Assembly (NCBI RefSeq): GCF_003011885.1
Contig: NZ_PXXO01000003.1
Coordinates: forward strand, 124,001 to 188,000
DNA: 64,000 bases
From: Cyanobium usitatum str. Tous
GTDB taxonomy: Bacteria; Cyanobacteriota; Cyanobacteriia; PCC-6307; Cyanobiaceae
Direction of reading: 5' to 3'
The position numbers and the translations under genes were made by a program. The notes below the pieces were generated by a model. It saw only the letters and a program-made list of their open reading frames with translations. It searched no databases and was not told the DNA's origin. Shown piece by piece: positions 42,291 to 50,110 of the stretch. Position 1 is the stretch's first letter. Each line of letters begins with the position of its first letter.

Positions 42291-42602
42291 AGCGCAGCGA
42301 ACCATGCGGCCAGGTCGTCATGTCCCTGAAAATCGAGCAGGGCTTCCGCAAGGGCTTCGATCTGGGCGGTGATGCCGCCCATGGCGCATACCTCCGGGAT
42401 AGATCGGATTGGAAAGCGTCTCACCAAGATAGGGGCGATCACATCATCGAGTGTCGAGTCGATATTCGCGCTCTTTCAGTGCTGGTGCTGAAAAGGTGTA
42501 ATCGGCGGCGTCAGCAGGAAGCCCCTCAACCAGCGACAGGATCCGGTCGGGATTGTTTTCAAACTGCTCAAGGAGTTTGTACAGCTGTACAAACTCCTTG
42601 AG
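42284..42602 (-). pseudogene. Remnant of an Rpn-type (DUF2887/DUF4351) nuclease gene
   Basis: Two pieces of one gene family are present in different frames. The upstream piece reads LYKLLEQFENNP, then TFSAPALKEREYRLD, the start of DUF2887-type Rpn recombination-promoting nucleases. The downstream piece, ending at 42284, reads APILVRRFP, then QIEALAEALLDFQGHDDLAA, the closing DUF4351-type helix pair. About 150 central residues including the nuclease motifs are gone. Rpn genes are common mobile-like elements of cyanobacteria. Palindromes with a GTAC core sit at both ends of the remnant. Confidence 0.6.
42567..42602. promoter_or_regulatory. Palindrome 2, perfect 36-bp
   Basis: A perfect 36-base palindrome centred between 42584 and 42585, with core TTTGTACAGCTGTACAAA and outer arms CTCAAGGAG/CTCCTTGAG. 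As DNA it can extrude a cruciform; as RNA it forms an 18-bp stem. It overlaps the N-terminal codons of the Rpn-type remnant. Confidence 0.85.
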
Positions 42603-42688
42603 AGTGCGGACAGAAAGGCCGATGGCCACGATCTCCATGTGGATCCGGTTTTGAGGAAGTCTTCGACAGTGCTTGTGCGTCAACAGCC

Positions 42689-42796
42689 CTAGGTGCCAGC
42701 ACCAATGGCTGCGCTGTGGCTAAAGGCGATCGCTTTGAACTTATCGATTTCAATAAACAGCACCGCAAAGCGGCTCAATGAAATGGCGCCGCCGCT
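42689..42796 (-). pseudogene. GGDEF-domain fragment
   Basis: A 35-codon piece on the minus strand reads SRFAVLFIEIDKFKAI, the beta-1 strand and metal-binding Asp of a diguanylate cyclase GGDEF domain, followed by FSHSAAIGAGT and a stop. The GGDEF motif itself and the rest are missing. It lies in the 749-base gene-poor spacer after lepA (42202-42950). Confidence 0.6.
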
Positions 42797-42821
42797 CCAG
42801 CATCACTTTGGCGCGCATCAG

Positions 42822-42869
42822 CAACTACCAGCACAACTGCTAGAACAACTGCCAGAACAACTGCCGTGA
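42822..42869. repeat. Four 12-base tandem repeats
   Basis: Consecutive units CAACTACCAGCA, CAACTGCTAGAA, CAACTGCCAGAA and CAACTGCCGTGA, imperfect, lie about 80 bases before the second minor pilin operon. They are not in a recognisable gene. Confidence 0.75.
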
Positions 42870-42950
42870 GCAGCAGCAGAGCCAATAGCAATTTCAAGGA
42901 TTTTGCTGCCCGTGGGAACACTGATCGGGTCGTTGTGCGCCAGGTGCCCC

Positions 42951-43457
42951 ATGGCCCGGTTTCCCCGTTCCTTAGCTAGCCCTCCTCCCATGGCGGCTGG
43001 TTTTCTGCTGCCCCTCTCTGCCACAGCCTCGCTGCTGCTTGTGCTCAGTAGCGTTTCGCTGCAGGCGGCGGCGCTGCAGGCCCGCAGCCAGGTGCAGACC
43101 GGCCAGCGGTTGCGGCAGGCGGAAGATCGGTTGATGTCGGCGGCCCAGCACCTGCTGGCGGCGCCAGCTACCCCCGTCGTGGGCCAAACCGGCCAGGTGG
43201 GCCCGGTGGCCTACAGCTTGGTGGCTTTTGACGGCCCCCATTGGGATGGCGCCCTTGCGGCCGGTGGCCTGCAGCGGGGCCGAGCTGCCGCCACCTTGGA
43301 GCTCGAGCCCACGGCGGAGCAGCCCCGTGCCCTGCGGGCGGCCTATGGCCTGGAGCTGTCCCGCACCCTTACCCCTGAAGGCCCCGGCAGCCAGCAGCTG
43401 CTGGCAGTGCGGGAGCTGGGTTTGCGTGGCCGCACCAGCAATGGGGTGGCGCCATGA
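42951..43457 (+). CDS. PilX-like minor pilin component
   Basis: This protein of about 168 residues has one hydrophobic segment (PLSATASLLLVLSSVSLQAA) after a basic N-terminus (MARFPRSLAS), followed by a helix continuing the spine (ALQARSQVQTGQRLRQAEDR) and a beta-rich head. There is no Glu5 prepilin signature, as in PilX-type proteins. It is the first of four overlapping genes. The start is uncertain; 42990 and 42903 are alternatives. GC-rich codon use matches the chromosome, unlike the other minor pilin operon. Confidence 0.6.
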   Translation: MARFPRSLASPPPMAAGFLLPLSATASLLLVLSSVSLQAAALQARSQVQTGQRLRQAEDRLMSAAQHLLAAPATPVVGQTGQVGPVAYSLVAFDGPHWDGALAAGGLQRGRAAATLELEPTAEQPRALRAAYGLELSRTLTPEGPGSQQLLAVRELGLRGRTSNGVAP

Positions 43458-43861
43458 ACTTGGTGGAAGCGATGGTGGCTTCGGCGATGTTTGTGACCTC
43501 GTCGAGTTGCTCCTTGCAGTTGTGGTCGAGTAGCGCCAGCTGGGCGCGCCAGGCGGAAGCGCAGCAGCAGCAGGCGGCCAAGCTGGAGGCAGCGCTCCTG
43601 GCTAGCCAGGCCCAGCTCACGGCCCTGGCCGGCACAGCGATTGCCGCTGATTGCACGGCTGCTAGCAGCTGGCTTGCGGCCCATTTGCAAAGCATGCCCA
43701 GTGGCGAGGGCCTCGTGCGCCAGGTGAGCGCCGAGCCCGGAGCCCTGGTGCGGGTGGCGGTTAGCGACGCCAATGGCCTGGAGCGCCAGCGCTGGCTCAG
43801 CCCGGCGGCCTATGGGCTGTGCGGTGCCCAACCCCCGGAGCAGGGCGATGCAACGACCTGA
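43454..43861 (+). CDS. Minor pilin-like protein with missing or cryptic leader
   Basis: This 135-residue protein starts MNLVEAMVASAMFV, which is what the mature N-terminus of a PilV-like prepilin looks like (Glu at position 5), but the leader peptide is absent in this frame. Codons upstream (WGGA before Met) have no start codon, only a possible non-standard one. After the first 14 residues the spine is less hydrophobic than usual (TSSSCSLQLW). Its ATG overlaps the preceding stop. It may be a degenerate or leaderless component of the second minor pilin operon. Confidence 0.6.
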   Translation: MNLVEAMVASAMFVTSSSCSLQLWSSSASWARQAEAQQQQAAKLEAALLASQAQLTALAGTAIAADCTAASSWLAAHLQSMPSGEGLVRQVSAEPGALVRVAVSDANGLERQRWLSPAAYGLCGAQPPEQGDATT

Positions 43862-44348
43862 CTCAGGCTTCAGTCTGCCCGAGCTGCTGGTGACGGTGAG
43901 CGTGCTGGGCTTGCTGGCCAGCCTGGCCATAGACGGCGGCCAGCGCAGCCTGGCGCGGATGCGGGTGGAAACCACCAGCCGGCGGCTGGGTTGGGGCTTA
44001 GAGCAGGCGCGCCGCCAAGCCCAGAGCCTGGGCCAGCCCTGTGCGCTCGAGCTGGGCCCCAGTGGCTGGCGCCAGCCCAGTGGTGGCAGCCTGCCCGGCT
44101 GCGGCGTGGCTGATGTTGAGTTAGAGCCCAATGTTGCTATCGGCTCCAACTTGCCTGGGGCCTTGCGTTTCAGCAGCAACGGTTTGGTGCTGGATGGCGG
44201 CACGGTGGTGATCAGCGCAGCGGGCACGGAGCTGCGCCGTTGTTTGGTGATGTCGCTGCCGCTAGGGGTGGTGCGGCTGGGCCGCTACGAGGGGGGGCAG
44301 GGCGATTCGCCCAGCAGCAGCGCCTGCCGGGCCGAGGAGGCGTTGTGA
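43848..44348 (+). CDS. Minor type IV prepilin (GspH/FimT-like)
   Basis: This 166-residue prepilin has a short leader MQRPDSG cleaved before FSLPELLVTVSVLGLLASLA, with Glu5. The head (GQPCALELGPSGWRQPSGG to LVMSLPLGVVRLGRY) has the beta-rich character of GspH/FimT, the type that binds DNA in some competence pili. It overlaps the previous gene by 14 bases and the next by an overlapping GTG start. Confidence 0.82.
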   Translation: MQRPDSGFSLPELLVTVSVLGLLASLAIDGGQRSLARMRVETTSRRLGWGLEQARRQAQSLGQPCALELGPSGWRQPSGGSLPGCGVADVELEPNVAIGSNLPGALRFSSNGLVLDGGTVVISAAGTELRRCLVMSLPLGVVRLGRYEGGQGDSPSSSACRAEEAL

Positions 44349-44887
44349 AAGGGGAGCAAGGGTTTTCGCTGGTGGAGTTGCTGCTGGCTTTGGCGATTGG
44401 TTGCGGCCTCAGTGGCGTGATCCTGCAGGTGCTGGTGGCGGAGGGGGCCACGAGCCAGCGCTTTGGCCGGCTGCTGCGGGAGCGGGCCGTGGCCCAGCGC
44501 ACTATGGAGCTGGTGCGCGGTGATTTGCTCCATGCGCGGGGCATGGCTGATCCCGCCGGGCTGGCGCCGGCCTGCAACCTGGCGGGCCGCAGCGTGGTGC
44601 TGCATCTGGATACTGCCTCTGGCCCGATCACCTATTCATTGGGTAAGCCGGCTGAACCGATCTGGCGGGGCAAGGTGCTGATGCGCTGCGGCCCGGCCTA
44701 TGGCCTGCATGGCGAGCTGGGCAGCGGCGCAGCCCAAAACCGGGTGGTGCTCGATGCGCTGGCGGCAAGCGATGGCTTCCGGGCCCAGCCGTCTGGTGCG
44801 GGGGTGCTGCAGCTGGAATTGGCGCAGGCCTGGGCCGATGGGGGGCGGCTTAGCTCCCGCTTGCCGGTGGCCATTGGGGCAAATTAA
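44345..44887 (+). CDS. Minor type IV prepilin (PilW/GspJ-like)
   Basis: This 180-residue prepilin begins with a GTG start overlapping the previous stop. The leader VKGEQG is followed by FSLVELLLALAIGCGLSGVI, with Glu5. The head contains ACNLAGRSVVLHLDT and MRCGPAYGL (one Cys pair). It is the last gene of the GC-rich minor pilin operon; 30 bases later the amidase gene begins on the same strand. Confidence 0.82.
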   Translation: MKGEQGFSLVELLLALAIGCGLSGVILQVLVAEGATSQRFGRLLRERAVAQRTMELVRGDLLHARGMADPAGLAPACNLAGRSVVLHLDTASGPITYSLGKPAEPIWRGKVLMRCGPAYGLHGELGSGAAQNRVVLDALAASDGFRAQPSGAGVLQLELAQAWADGGRLSSRLPVAIGAN

Positions 44888-44917
44888 GGAAGCCGCCTGA
44901 AGCCTGGTTTACCGGTG

Positions 44918-45802
44918 ATGTCTGCCACCATTTACCTGCACTGGACGGCCACCCCCTACAACTGGGTGCGCAGCGGCCTCTACCACTCGATTATCGGCGG
45001 CGATGGCCAGGTGCATCGCCTGCACAGCTATGGCGCCGACCTGCCCGCCCACACCTGGCGGCGTAACACCAATGCAGTGGCTCTCAGCTGTGCCTGCATG
45101 GGCGGCCGGCCTGATCCTTGGAGCATCCCGCCCGCCAAGCCCCAGCTCGAAGCCCTCTGCCAGGAGGCCGCTGCCGTAGCCCGCAGCTGGGGCTGGAGTG
45201 CCGATCAGATCAGCGTTAAGCGCGTGATGACCCACGCCGAGGCTGCCGCCAACCGCGACGGCCGCGTGATGCACGACAACTACGGGCCGGTGATCTGGGG
45301 CGGCACTGGTGAACGCTGGGATCTGCTGCAGTTGGAGAAGGGCGGCCCGCCTACCGGCGGCGAGCAGCTGCGCGAGCGGGTGCGTCAGCTCCTGAGTGTT
45401 GAGGCCGCTTCGGGGCCAGCGCCCCTGCAGTTCCGGCGTGCCGACAGCATGGAGGCTCGCGGCTTGCCGCTGGCCACCGAGATCGATGCCAATGGCAGCA
45501 GCTGGGCCTTGGCCACCGCCCTGCTGGAGCGCTATGAATTGCCCTTCCAGTGGGATGCCAGCAATCGCCGCATCCTGGTGGGTGCCCTTGATGTGGTGCC
45601 GCGCTTTCAAGACGATGCGGTGCAGGCCTCGGTGGGCTGGCCCCTGTTTGAGATGACCCTAGAGCGAAGCACCGCTCCGGTGATCCTGCGGGGAATCGTG
45701 CGCCAGGACCGCGCCTGGTGCCGGGTGCTGGAATTTGCGGAGGAGCTTGGCATCAGCGCGGCCTACGACCCCTTCCGCCTGCTGGAGCGGCGGGGTGGTT
45801 GA
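44918..45802 (+). CDS. N-acetylmuramoyl-L-alanine amidase-like protein
   Basis: This protein of about 294 residues begins MSATIYLHWTATPY, the zinc-binding strand of amidase_2/PGRP-type N-acetylmuramoyl-L-alanine amidases, and continues with RVMTHAEAAANRDG (second His) and GERWDLLQLEKG (His-free, Asp near the third ligand position). There is no signal peptide. The C-terminal half (from 165) includes MEARGLPLATEIDANG and RRILVGALDVVP and may bind a partner. It lies just after the pilin operon and may help pili cross peptidoglycan, or be of phage origin. Confidence 0.72.
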   Translation: MSATIYLHWTATPYNWVRSGLYHSIIGGDGQVHRLHSYGADLPAHTWRRNTNAVALSCACMGGRPDPWSIPPAKPQLEALCQEAAAVARSWGWSADQISVKRVMTHAEAAANRDGRVMHDNYGPVIWGGTGERWDLLQLEKGGPPTGGEQLRERVRQLLSVEAASGPAPLQFRRADSMEARGLPLATEIDANGSSWALATALLERYELPFQWDASNRRILVGALDVVPRFQDDAVQASVGWPLFEMTLERSTAPVILRGIVRQDRAWCRVLEFAEELGISAAYDPFRLLERRGG

Positions 45803-45847
45803 AAACCGGCCAGGGGGTGGGAGGGGCGCTGAAAACCCTCCCTAATT

Positions 45848-45864
45848 CTGTACAGACCGTACAA
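45848..45864. promoter_or_regulatory. Palindrome 3 with GTAC core
   Basis: CTGTACAG and CCGTACAA are separated by one A, the same core layout as the two palindromes after lepA. It lies in the 369-base spacer (45803-46171) between the amidase gene and pilA, where I see no gene. A run of nine C follows at about 45979. Confidence 0.5.
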
Positions 45865-46171
45865 AACTAGACAGACCACGCTGGTGACAACCCAACCCAG
45901 GCCACCACTGGCGATGCCCAAGGGCCAAATGAATAATGTTGCCGCAGGGGCCTGCTGGGTCCTGAAGCTGGCTGCGCAAGCCCCCCCCCTTGCTCGTAGA
46001 AGTAAGCGGTTTTGAGGCACCGTATCTAATAAAAAATCTCTTTCATGGTGCTTGCCCGCGGAAGAGATTAAAAGTAATCGGTTTTTAGATCTTGATCAGC
46101 GGGGATGCATCAATTTGAATTATTAGTTAGATGGATGGGAAAGGCAAAGCCCTGACCGAATTGAGGTAGCT

Positions 46172-46579
46172 CTATGGTGCTGCTGGAGTAGTTAAGGATA
46201 CCTGGCCAGTAGTTGCAATCGTAGCTATGGCATTCGTGGTCAAATTTGTATCAGCGGTAGTAAATGTTGCCGCAGTTCCGGATGGTTCGCAGGTCCCAGT
46301 TACGCCAGGTGGTGATACGTAAGACGCATGCTCAGCATTGACTTGAAGTGCTGCGCAAGCGCGAGCTGCGCCCATGCTGGATGACTCTGAAGCTCTGGCT
46401 CGCGCTTTGTCCTGTTGGTTCAGAAATGCAGGAATGGCGATGGCCGACAGGATGCCAATGATGATTACAACGATCAGCAGTTCCACCAGCGTGAAGCCCG
46501 CTTGCAGGGGATTCTTCGAGCGTTGGCGCTTGGCGAGGGCCGAAATCAGCAGGTGGTTGGAGCTCAGGCGAGAGGCCAT
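46172..46579 (-). CDS. pilA: Major type IV pilin
   Basis: This 135-residue prepilin has a leader of 28 residues ending in QAG, then FTLVELLIVVIIIGILSAIA with Glu5, and PAFLNQQDKARARASESS, the classic spine of a major pilin. The small head of about 70 residues has two Cys (RACAAL, GTCEPS) enclosing a disulfide loop. The start MASRLSSNHL at 46579 was chosen because the longer open frame lacks pilin character. It is divergent from a sensor kinase gene with a 145-base spacer that should hold both promoters. Confidence 0.93.
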   Translation of the reverse strand: MASRLSSNHLLISALAKRQRSKNPLQAGFTLVELLIVVIIIGILSAIAIPAFLNQQDKARARASESSSMGAARACAALQVNAEHASYVSPPGVTGTCEPSGTAATFTTADTNLTTNAIATIATTGQVSLTTPAAP

Positions 46580-46724
46580 GGGGTGAGGGCTTGCGGGCCC
46601 TAGGAAATGAACTAATACCAATTTGTGTGGTCGGGCTGGGTTTGAAAAGGGCGATGATCTGAGCATTTTCTGAAAATTGGCTGAGAATGCCGTCATTACG
46701 CCTTTCTGGTGCAAGCCGGCTTTG

Positions 46725-48047
46725 ATGCGTATCTCGCCACTGCGGCTCTGGCTGCAGTCCACCTCGTTGCTGGCGGTTCTGGCGGGCTACAGCCTGCTAT
46801 TGCTGTTCAACCAGGGCATGGCTGGCCTTCAGCGCCGCCTGGCCTATGAGCGGCTGGTGTCTGATCTGGTGGTTGAGCTTCGGGCTAGGGCTCCCAATGC
46901 CAACCAATTGGAGCCGCTGCTGCGCCAGGCGTTGTTGCCCAGCCTGCGGTTGCAATTGCTGAGCGTTGCCTCCGCCAAGGCAGACAGCCCTGTATTGCAG
47001 CAGCGCGGCGCCCAGGGCTGGCTCAGCAGTGCCCAGCCTCTCCAGCTCGCAGACGGCTCCAACTTCACCCTGGTCGTGGAGCAAAATGTCACCGCCTCAG
47101 TGCAGCAGGAGAGCATGGCCTTCTGGCTGCTGGTGGTGGCGGCCGGGGTTTCCAGTCTGTTCACCAGTGGCTTGCTGCGGCTGGTGTTGCAGCGCGGCCT
47201 GGTGCAGCCTCTGCAGGAATTCACCACCCAGCTCTCCGCCACCCAGGCGTCGTCGCTGGCATGGGACCAGATCCCCGTGGCCGAGCAGCCCGAGGAGCTG
47301 CAGCCCATCGCCCTTGCCTTCAACAATCTGCAGCAGCGCCTATCGGTTTCCTGGGAGCGGCAGCGCTCCTTTGTAGATGGCGTGGCCCATGAGCTGCGCA
47401 CGCCGATCACCCTGATCTCCGGCCACGCCCAGCGCCTGCTGCGCCAGCCGGGCCTGGCAGCCACCGCCCCCTCCCTGCGGCTGATTGAGCAGGAGGCCCA
47501 GCGCATGGCCAGCCTGATGAGCGACCTGCTCGATCTGGCCCGCCAGGATTCCGGCCGCCTGCAGCTGCGGCGGCTGCCGATCGTGGTTGATGAGGCCATG
47601 GTGCAGGCCTATGAGCGCCTGGCCCCCAGCAGCGGCTGGCGCTTGCACCTAGACACGCCAGCGGCGGAGTTGCCAGTGGCGATTGGGGATCCGGAGCGGT
47701 TGCAGCAGTGCCTGGCAGCCTTGATCGAAAATGCCCTCCACTACAGCCCCACGCCGCGGCCGGTCAGCCTTGCCGCCGATCAGCAGGGCGATTCCCTGGT
47801 GCTGCATGTGTGTGACCAAGGCCCCGGTGTGGAAGCTGGCGAGCGCGAGGCGATCTTTGAACGTTTCGCCCGCGGCAGCGCCTCCATCAATTCCAGCAAC
47901 CGCGGCAGTGGCATCGGCCTTGCTGTGGTGAGGCTTTTGATGGAGGCGATGGGTGGCTCGGTGCAGGTGGCTGATGCCCCCGGCGGCGGCGCTGATTTTC
48001 AGCTGCATCTACCCCTGGCTAGACCTTTGGCGGTGGTCAGCGCGTAG
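46725..48047 (+). CDS. Sensor histidine kinase
   Basis: This 440-residue kinase has two membrane helices (about 10-28 and 138-160) that frame a periplasmic sensor loop of about 110 residues, then a HAMP region, FVDGVAHELRTPITLISGHA (phosphorylated His), and the ATP-binding boxes ALIENALHYSP (N), CDQGPGV (G1), IFERFARG (F) and GSGIGLAVV (G2). The start MRISPLRLWL at 46725 places basic residues before helix 1. It is likely paired with the OmpR-type regulator at 49091-49789, although a toxin-antitoxin pair lies between. It may control pilA, its divergent neighbour. Confidence 0.92.
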   Translation: MRISPLRLWLQSTSLLAVLAGYSLLLLFNQGMAGLQRRLAYERLVSDLVVELRARAPNANQLEPLLRQALLPSLRLQLLSVASAKADSPVLQQRGAQGWLSSAQPLQLADGSNFTLVVEQNVTASVQQESMAFWLLVVAAGVSSLFTSGLLRLVLQRGLVQPLQEFTTQLSATQASSLAWDQIPVAEQPEELQPIALAFNNLQQRLSVSWERQRSFVDGVAHELRTPITLISGHAQRLLRQPGLAATAPSLRLIEQEAQRMASLMSDLLDLARQDSGRLQLRRLPIVVDEAMVQAYERLAPSSGWRLHLDTPAAELPVAIGDPERLQQCLAALIENALHYSPTPRPVSLAADQQGDSLVLHVCDQGPGVEAGEREAIFERFARGSASINSSNRGSGIGLAVVRLLMEAMGGSVQVADAPGGGADFQLHLPLARPLAVVSA

Positions 48048-48089
48048 CAGATTGCTACGATCAAAAGTGTTCTTTGGGTGAGCTGGGCC

Positions 48090-48506
48090 ATGGCGAAATC
48101 CCCTTCCCCGGTGCGCCTGCAGGAGGAGCTGATGCAAAGCGCCACCCAGGCAGGTGCCCGGCACCATCGCAGCGCCGCCGAACAGATCGAATACTGGGCA
48201 GCGCTCGGCCGGCAGGTTTCTCGCTTTGTTGACCCCGACAGCCTGCTGGATGTGCAAGCTGGGCTGGCGCGGCTGCATGTGGAGCCGGTTGTGGCTCAGC
48301 CCGTGGCGCCAGAAGCGGTATTCGCTGCCATTGAAAGGGCAAGGCAGAGCGGGGAGCTGCCCGACTTGGTGAGTCATGCCGCCGTCCGCTACCAGGCTTC
48401 TGCCAGCCAGCCCGGAGCGCTGGAGCGCATTGCAGCAGATGGCAGCCGCAGCACCGGCAGCTTTTGCAATGGCATCTTTATTCCCTGTGAGCCGGAGCCG
48501 GGTTGA
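48090..48506 (+). CDS. ParD-like antitoxin
   Basis: This 138-residue protein begins MAKSPSPVRLQEELMQSATQ, with HHRSAAEQIEYWAALGRQVS after it, which matches the ParD-like antitoxin family that pairs with zeta-type toxins. The C-terminal half (SGSTGSF-like region, IERARQSGEL) is probably the toxin-binding part. Its stop overlaps the TTG start of the zeta gene. An alternative start four codons earlier exists. Confidence 0.8.
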   Translation: MAKSPSPVRLQEELMQSATQAGARHHRSAAEQIEYWAALGRQVSRFVDPDSLLDVQAGLARLHVEPVVAQPVAPEAVFAAIERARQSGELPDLVSHAAVRYQASASQPGALERIAADGSRSTGSFCNGIFIPCEPEPG

Positions 48507-49081
48507 GCGAGCGCGTCGTTTCTGGCAAACAGCTCTGGTTGCTGGTGGGCGGCAATGGCGCCGGCAAGAGCACCTTTCATCGGCTCTTCCTGGAGCCCCT
48601 GGGTCTTCCCTTTGTGAATGCCGACAACCTCGCCAAACTCATAGCGCCAGATACCCCGGAAGCCCATGGGCTTGAGGCGGCCCTACTGGCTGAGCAGCAG
48701 CGCGAATTATTGCTGCTGAGAGGTTTCAGCTTTTGCTTTGAAACGGTCTATTCCCATCCTTCAAAGGTCGATTTTGTTGCCCGCGCCAAGGCACTGGGTT
48801 ACGAGGTGATCTTGGTGCTGATTCATCTCAGCAACGCCTCCCTAAATCAGGCACGGATCGTCCAGAGAATCTCAGAGGGTGGTCATCACGTTCCGGCTGA
48901 AAAGGTGATTAGCCGTCTGTTGATTAACGTCAAAGCCTCACTGCCCCTTTGCGATCAAGTGCGTCTTGTTGATAATTCCTCTGCCGATTATCCGTTTTTG
49001 CCTGTAGCTACGATCATTGCTGGCCTTGAGCAACGCCACCAAGATCCCCTCCCGGCTTGGGCACAGGATCTGATTGGCTGA
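48503..49081 (+). CDS. Zeta-type toxin kinase
   Basis: This 192-residue P-loop kinase has GGNGAGKS at 16-23, then FVNADNLAKLIAP (the Asp that activates substrate), LRGFSFCFETVYSHPSK and HHVPAEKVISRL (Arg/Lys lid). Zeta toxins phosphorylate UDP-N-acetylglucosamine and block wall synthesis; related family members act on other small molecules. The TTG start at 48503 overlaps the antitoxin stop (TTGA). Confidence 0.85.
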   Translation: MSERVVSGKQLWLLVGGNGAGKSTFHRLFLEPLGLPFVNADNLAKLIAPDTPEAHGLEAALLAEQQRELLLLRGFSFCFETVYSHPSKVDFVARAKALGYEVILVLIHLSNASLNQARIVQRISEGGHHVPAEKVISRLLINVKASLPLCDQVRLVDNSSADYPFLPVATIIAGLEQRHQDPLPAWAQDLIG

Positions 49082-49090
49082 GCGCGCTGC

Positions 49091-49789
49091 TCAAGCCTTT
49101 GGCGGAGCCTCCTTCAGCATGAAGCCAACGCCGCGGACCGTCTGAATCAGGGTTGGCCGCCCTTCTCGCTCCAGCTTGCGGCGCAGCGCCCGGATATACA
49201 CATCGAGCACGTTGTCGTCGCCTACCCACTGGTCGCCCCACACCGCGTTGAGGATCTCTTGGCGGCTATGAACCTGATTGGGCTGGCGCAGTAATAGGTG
49301 CAACAGCTCAAATTCCCGGCCGGTGAGGCTGATGCTTTCGCCGCCGCGACTCACCTCCCGGCTGGCCGGGGTGAGCTGCAAATCTGCCAATCCCAGTGTT
49401 TCAGGCTCGCTGCTGGGTTTGCTGGCGCTGCGCAGCCGTGCCCGCACCCGGGCCAGCAGCTCCTCGATTGAAAAGGGTTTGGTGAGGTAGTCGTCGGCGC
49501 CGGCATCAAGGGCCTCCACCCGTTCGCGCACGTCATCGTGGGCGGTGAGCATCAGCACCGGGGTTTGGTCGTCGCTGCCCCGCAAGCGCCGGCAGATCTC
49601 CACACCGCTGAAATCCGGCAGGGTCCAATCCAGCAGCAGCAGGTCCCAGGATTCGGCGCGAATCAGCCCGAGCGCCTGCTGGCCGCTGGCCGCCTCCGTG
49701 CACTCGTAGCCCTCGATCTCCAGCTCGGTGCGCAGAAAGACCCGCAGCTCCGGGTCGTCGTCGACGATCAGTAGGCGGTGGCTGGGCAT
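49091..49789 (-). CDS. OmpR-family response regulator
   Basis: This 232-residue protein has a receiver domain at 1-120 with the acidic pocket VDDDPE, the phospho-acceptor Asp in LLLLDWTLPDFSG and Lys in DYLTKPFS. A winged-helix DNA-binding domain at 130-230 has SLTGREFELLHLLLRQPNQV and VDVYIRALRRKLERE-like recognition helix (VLDVYIRALRRKLE). It lies in opposite orientation to the sensor kinase gene 1 kb away and is the probable partner. Confidence 0.93.
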   Translation of the reverse strand: MPSHRLLIVDDDPELRVFLRTELEIEGYECTEAASGQQALGLIRAESWDLLLLDWTLPDFSGVEICRRLRGSDDQTPVLMLTAHDDVRERVEALDAGADDYLTKPFSIEELLARVRARLRSASKPSSEPETLGLADLQLTPASREVSRGGESISLTGREFELLHLLLRQPNQVHSRQEILNAVWGDQWVGDDNVLDVYIRALRRKLEREGRPTLIQTVRGVGFMLKEAPPKA

Positions 49790-49829
49790 TGGCAGAGGTT
49801 AGGGGGCGCCCAGCTGCTGGTCAGTTCGA

Positions 49830-50110
49830 TCAGGGGCAAGGCCTGCCATTCCTGGCGCTGAATCCTGCCAATGCTGCGATGGGATCGAACGATTGACCGG
49901 ATTGGCGGCTACCGCCTGAGGTGTCTGTGGCAATCAGCTCGAGGCTGGCCAGCACCCCGTCTTCCCGCAGGCTTTTGATTAGCTCAAGATCGACGGGGCC
50001 TCCGCTGGGTTGCAGGGGCAGCAGCGGAAACCCATTTCGTTGCTGCTGGCTGATCACGCTGCTGGGTGCAGGTCGGAATTCAACGCTAGCCGCAATCGTC
50101 AGCGTCCTTC
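49830..50110 (-). pseudogene. Remnant of a VapB-type antitoxin
   Basis: On the minus strand RRTLTIA opens like a ribbon-helix-helix antitoxin, and QQRNGFPLLPLQ, then GPVDLELIKSLRED matches its C-terminal, PIN-toxin-binding part (family consensus NGFPxLP, then V-x-LELV-x-LR). About 35 central residues are missing and no PIN gene follows. The 321-base spacer 49790-50110 otherwise has no gene. Confidence 0.6.

Noticed and set aside
42320-42601. Plus-strand frame of 93 codons after lepA
   Set aside because: The minus strand of the same stretch encodes recognisable Rpn-type pieces, so this frame is antisense to a remnant.
42822-42869. CRISPR-like array
   Set aside because: The units are 12 bases, directly adjacent with no spacers; no cas genes are present anywhere in the window.
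45763-46020. Minus-strand frame of 85 codons with a hydrophobic stretch before pilA
   Set aside because: It overlaps the amidase 3' end in antisense, includes the GTAC palindrome and a C run, and has no recognisable features.
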